Shown here: positions 62,531 through 64,000 of the stretch, piece by piece
How the letters are laid out: the number at the start of each line of letters is the position of its first letter
Numbering within the stretch: the first letter of the stretch is position 1
Origin: Cognatiyoonia sediminum
GTDB lineage: Bacteria; Pseudomonadota; Alphaproteobacteria; Rhodobacterales; Rhodobacteraceae
Direction of reading: 5' to 3'
NCBI RefSeq assembly: GCF_900129845.1
Contig: NZ_FQXB01000007.1
Coordinates: 1 to 64,000, forward strand
Length of the DNA: 64,000 nucleotides
Program-made: the position numbers and the translations under genes
Notes under the pieces: model-generated
Told to the model about the DNA's origin: nothing
Seen by the model: the letters and a program-made list of their open reading frames with translations, nothing else
The model's database searches: none

Positions 62531-63529
62531 TCAGTGCGCGAGCATCGCCTTTTCATTGCAAGGCGAAATTCCGAAGTGCCTCTTGTATCTCTTGGAAAAA
62601 AGACTTTGCGTTGAGAACCCGCACGCAGTGGCAACGTCAATGACGCGCATTTGGGTCTGTTGTAGCAAAGCCCGCGCCTTTTCGAGCCTGAGCGTCATCA
62701 TGTAGGTCTTGGGGCTAACTCCGAGATAGCGACTGAACAACCGTTCCAGTTGCCGCGTAGATATTCCAACCTGACTGGCGATGACTGAGGGTGAAACAGG
62801 CTCCTCAATGCAATCTTGCATATAGGTTGTCGCTTTGAATAACTTTTCGTTTCTGTGTTTCAGGCGGAGCGGGCTCGAATTGCTCTGGCGACAATCCCCG
62901 TCACGCAGAGACCCACAAAGCAGATGATCAGCAACCTGCTCCGAGGTTTCCAGGCCTGCCTTTTGGCGGATCAACGCAGAAAAAAGATCCAAGGTGGCTG
63001 CGCCTCCGCCACAAGAAACGATGTTCGCGGTCTCTTCAAAAATCGTGCAGGACGGTTCGAGGTCCAGATATCCTTCCTCAAATACTGGTTTCATGCGCCA
63101 GTGTGCGCTGATGCGTCCCTCGGTGGCTATGCCGATGCGGGCGAGAAGGAGAGCGCCGCCTCCCACAGCACAAAGCCGGACGCCTTGTCGCGCGGCGCGT
63201 CGCAGCCAAGCCACAGCCTTTCCGGATTTGCGGTAGTTTTGTGAATTGAAGGCACAGCAAACGACGATGCAATCACCACCCTGGATATCCGGCAGAGGGC
63301 TATCTACGGCCACTTCCAAGCCCGAAGAAGAGACGATGCTGTCGCCCGTTTCGCTGACGGTTTTCCATTGAAAGAAGGTCTTGCCCAGCGTTTCGTTCGC
63401 CGCAGCCAACGAGTCGATCCCGGATCCGAGCTCCAACGCCGAAAATCCCGGCATCAACAGAAATACGAAACGGTTCACCGCAACCAGTTCGCTGACCGCT
63501 GCTTCGATGTCTTTTTCTGCTCGCCCCAT
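62531..63529 (-). CDS. GlxA-type AraC-family regulator (DJ-1/PfpI + HTH)
   Basis: The product has 332 residues from the ATG at 63529, with AGGAGG just ahead. The N-terminal DJ-1/PfpI-like domain (about 15-200) starts FVFLLMPGFSALELGSGID and has LCAVGGGALLLARIG at the nucleophile elbow, without the cysteine in place. The C-terminal AraC domain has SPSVIASQVGISTRQLERLF and VIDVATACGFSTQSLFSKRY. Relatives (GbdR, CdhR, SouR) sense glycine betaine, carnitine or sarcosine. The neighbouring DMSP lyase and dimethylglycine-dehydrogenase-like genes suggest a similar ligand here. Confidence 0.92.
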   Translation of the reverse strand: MGRAEKDIEAAVSELVAVNRFVFLLMPGFSALELGSGIDSLAAANETLGKTFFQWKTVSETGDSIVSSSGLEVAVDSPLPDIQGGDCIVVCCAFNSQNYRKSGKAVAWLRRAARQGVRLCAVGGGALLLARIGIATEGRISAHWRMKPVFEEGYLDLEPSCTIFEETANIVSCGGGAATLDLFSALIRQKAGLETSEQVADHLLCGSLRDGDCRQSNSSPLRLKHRNEKLFKATTYMQDCIEEPVSPSVIASQVGISTRQLERLFSRYLGVSPKTYMMTLRLEKARALLQQTQMRVIDVATACGFSTQSLFSKRYKRHFGISPCNEKAMLAH

Positions 63530-63542
63530 GGTTCGCCTCCTA

Positions 63543-64000
63543 TCAAGACCGCATGTTCGCGCCGTTGGCGTCGTAGATTGGCCCCGAAAGAACCTGTGCG
63601 TCGTAGAAGTTGCCCAGAATTTCCACTTGGAGCGTTGTTCCGGGGGTCGCGAATTCGGCGGCAACATAGCCCATCGCCATCGACTGGCCGACATGGTGCG
63701 CATAGCCGCCCGAACTGACGTAGCCGACCGGCGTGCCGTCTTTCAGGATCGCCTCGTCATGGGCGACGTCGATCCCGTCAGTGTCGATGGTCATTGTCAC
63801 CAACTTCTGCGAAACGCCCTCATCGCGCGCCTTCGACGTAGCTTCCTTGCCGACGAAATCCTTCTTCCAGTTGATGAAGACATCCATCCCGGATTCGACC
63901 GCGTTGAAGTCGGGACGGTATTCCATCGTCCAGACACCCCAGCCCTTTTCGAGCCGCATCGACAGCAGCGCACGCGCGCCATACCAACGGTAGCCGAGAT
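63543..64000 (-). CDS. Dimethylglycine/sarcosine-dehydrogenase-like GcvT domain, 5' end missing
   Basis: The frame is open to the window edge, giving 151 residues and a stop at 63543. They read GYRWYGARALLSMRLEKGWG, then VWTMEYRPDFNAVESGMDVF and KKDFVGKEA, with GTPVGYVSSGGYAHHVGQS later. This is the folate-binding GcvT-like C-terminus of FAD-dependent dimethylglycine or sarcosine dehydrogenases of about 810 residues; the FAD part lies outside the window. It would pass a methyl group from an N-methylated amine to tetrahydrofolate. The 13-base gap to the regulator suggests one operon. Confidence 0.88.
   Translation of the reverse strand, partial: LGYRWYGARALLSMRLEKGWGVWTMEYRPDFNAVESGMDVFINWKKDFVGKEATSKARDEGVSQKLVTMTIDTDGIDVAHDEAILKDGTPVGYVSSGGYAHHVGQSMAMGYVAAEFATPGTTLQVEILGNFYDAQVLSGPIYDANGANMRS

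Overview
The window reads as a marine alphaproteobacterium of the Roseobacter group (Rhodobacterales). The pointers are a dddP-type DMSP lyase gene, an Irr 'iron control element' in front of dps, the hemP/imelysin/di-haem block, ATP-dependent sugar-type ABC transporters with LacI regulators, and ATGA-coupled operons. Several decayed or duplicated IS6-family elements, a terminase relic and a recombinase relic mark a rearranged, IS-rich chromosome of the kind known from polar members such as Octadecabacter. The genus is a guess.

Layout. 1-861: 3' part of a MoaF-like two-domain calycin gene. 1085-1760: dead IS6 element. 1778-16472: an uncharacterised catabolic cluster of 15 genes. It has an ABC transporter, four SnoaL/NTF2-fold proteins carrying seven domains between them, a histidinol-dehydrogenase-like enzyme, an SDR, a LacI regulator, a bicupin, a stand-alone MetE-type zinc enzyme, an alpha/beta hydrolase and an RraA-like aldolase. 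A near-perfect LacI-type operator lies in the divergent promoter at 2839-2854. 16670-17486: IS6 copy A. 17534-26050: an iron/haem block (fatty acid hydroxylase, DUF4856, HemP, two imelysins, DUF1289, Dps, di-haem oxidoreductase), the last imelysin being cut by an IS6 end. 26848-30568: YedY-like periplasmic protein, hybrid histidine kinase and LuxR-type response regulator.

30590-43190 is a leftward operon for an acetylated alginate-like polymer: algF, algI, algJ, algX, alg44, alg8, a mannose-6-phosphate isomerase-type cupin, algD, a small membrane protein and a large RTX protein. The export, epimerase and lyase genes of the Pseudomonas operon (algE, algK, algG, algL) are absent, and the PilZ domain of Alg44 has lost its c-di-GMP residues. 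The operon begins beside a phage terminase relic fused to an IS6 copy (43381-44640). 44868-53351: dihydroxyacetone-kinase-family gene and a two-ATPase polyol-type ABC transporter, divergent from a LacI regulator, with two operators 30 bp apart between them.

53433-54248: IS6 copy B, whose 777-bp core is identical to copy A and in the same orientation. Everything between the two (iron block, two-component system, alginate operon, polyol transporter) is therefore framed by long direct repeats. 54253-55132: recombinase tail, TTCCCTG repeats and non-coding DNA. 55133-56966: HxlR regulator, glutathione transferase and DsbA-family protein. 57107-57376: a relic of another SnoaL protein. 57379-64000: leftward tdh, kbl, thrC, dddP, a GlxA-type AraC regulator and the end of a dimethylglycine-dehydrogenase-like gene, suggesting linked DMSP/glycine-betaine and glycine/threonine metabolism. 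No tRNA, rRNA or CRISPR array was recognised.
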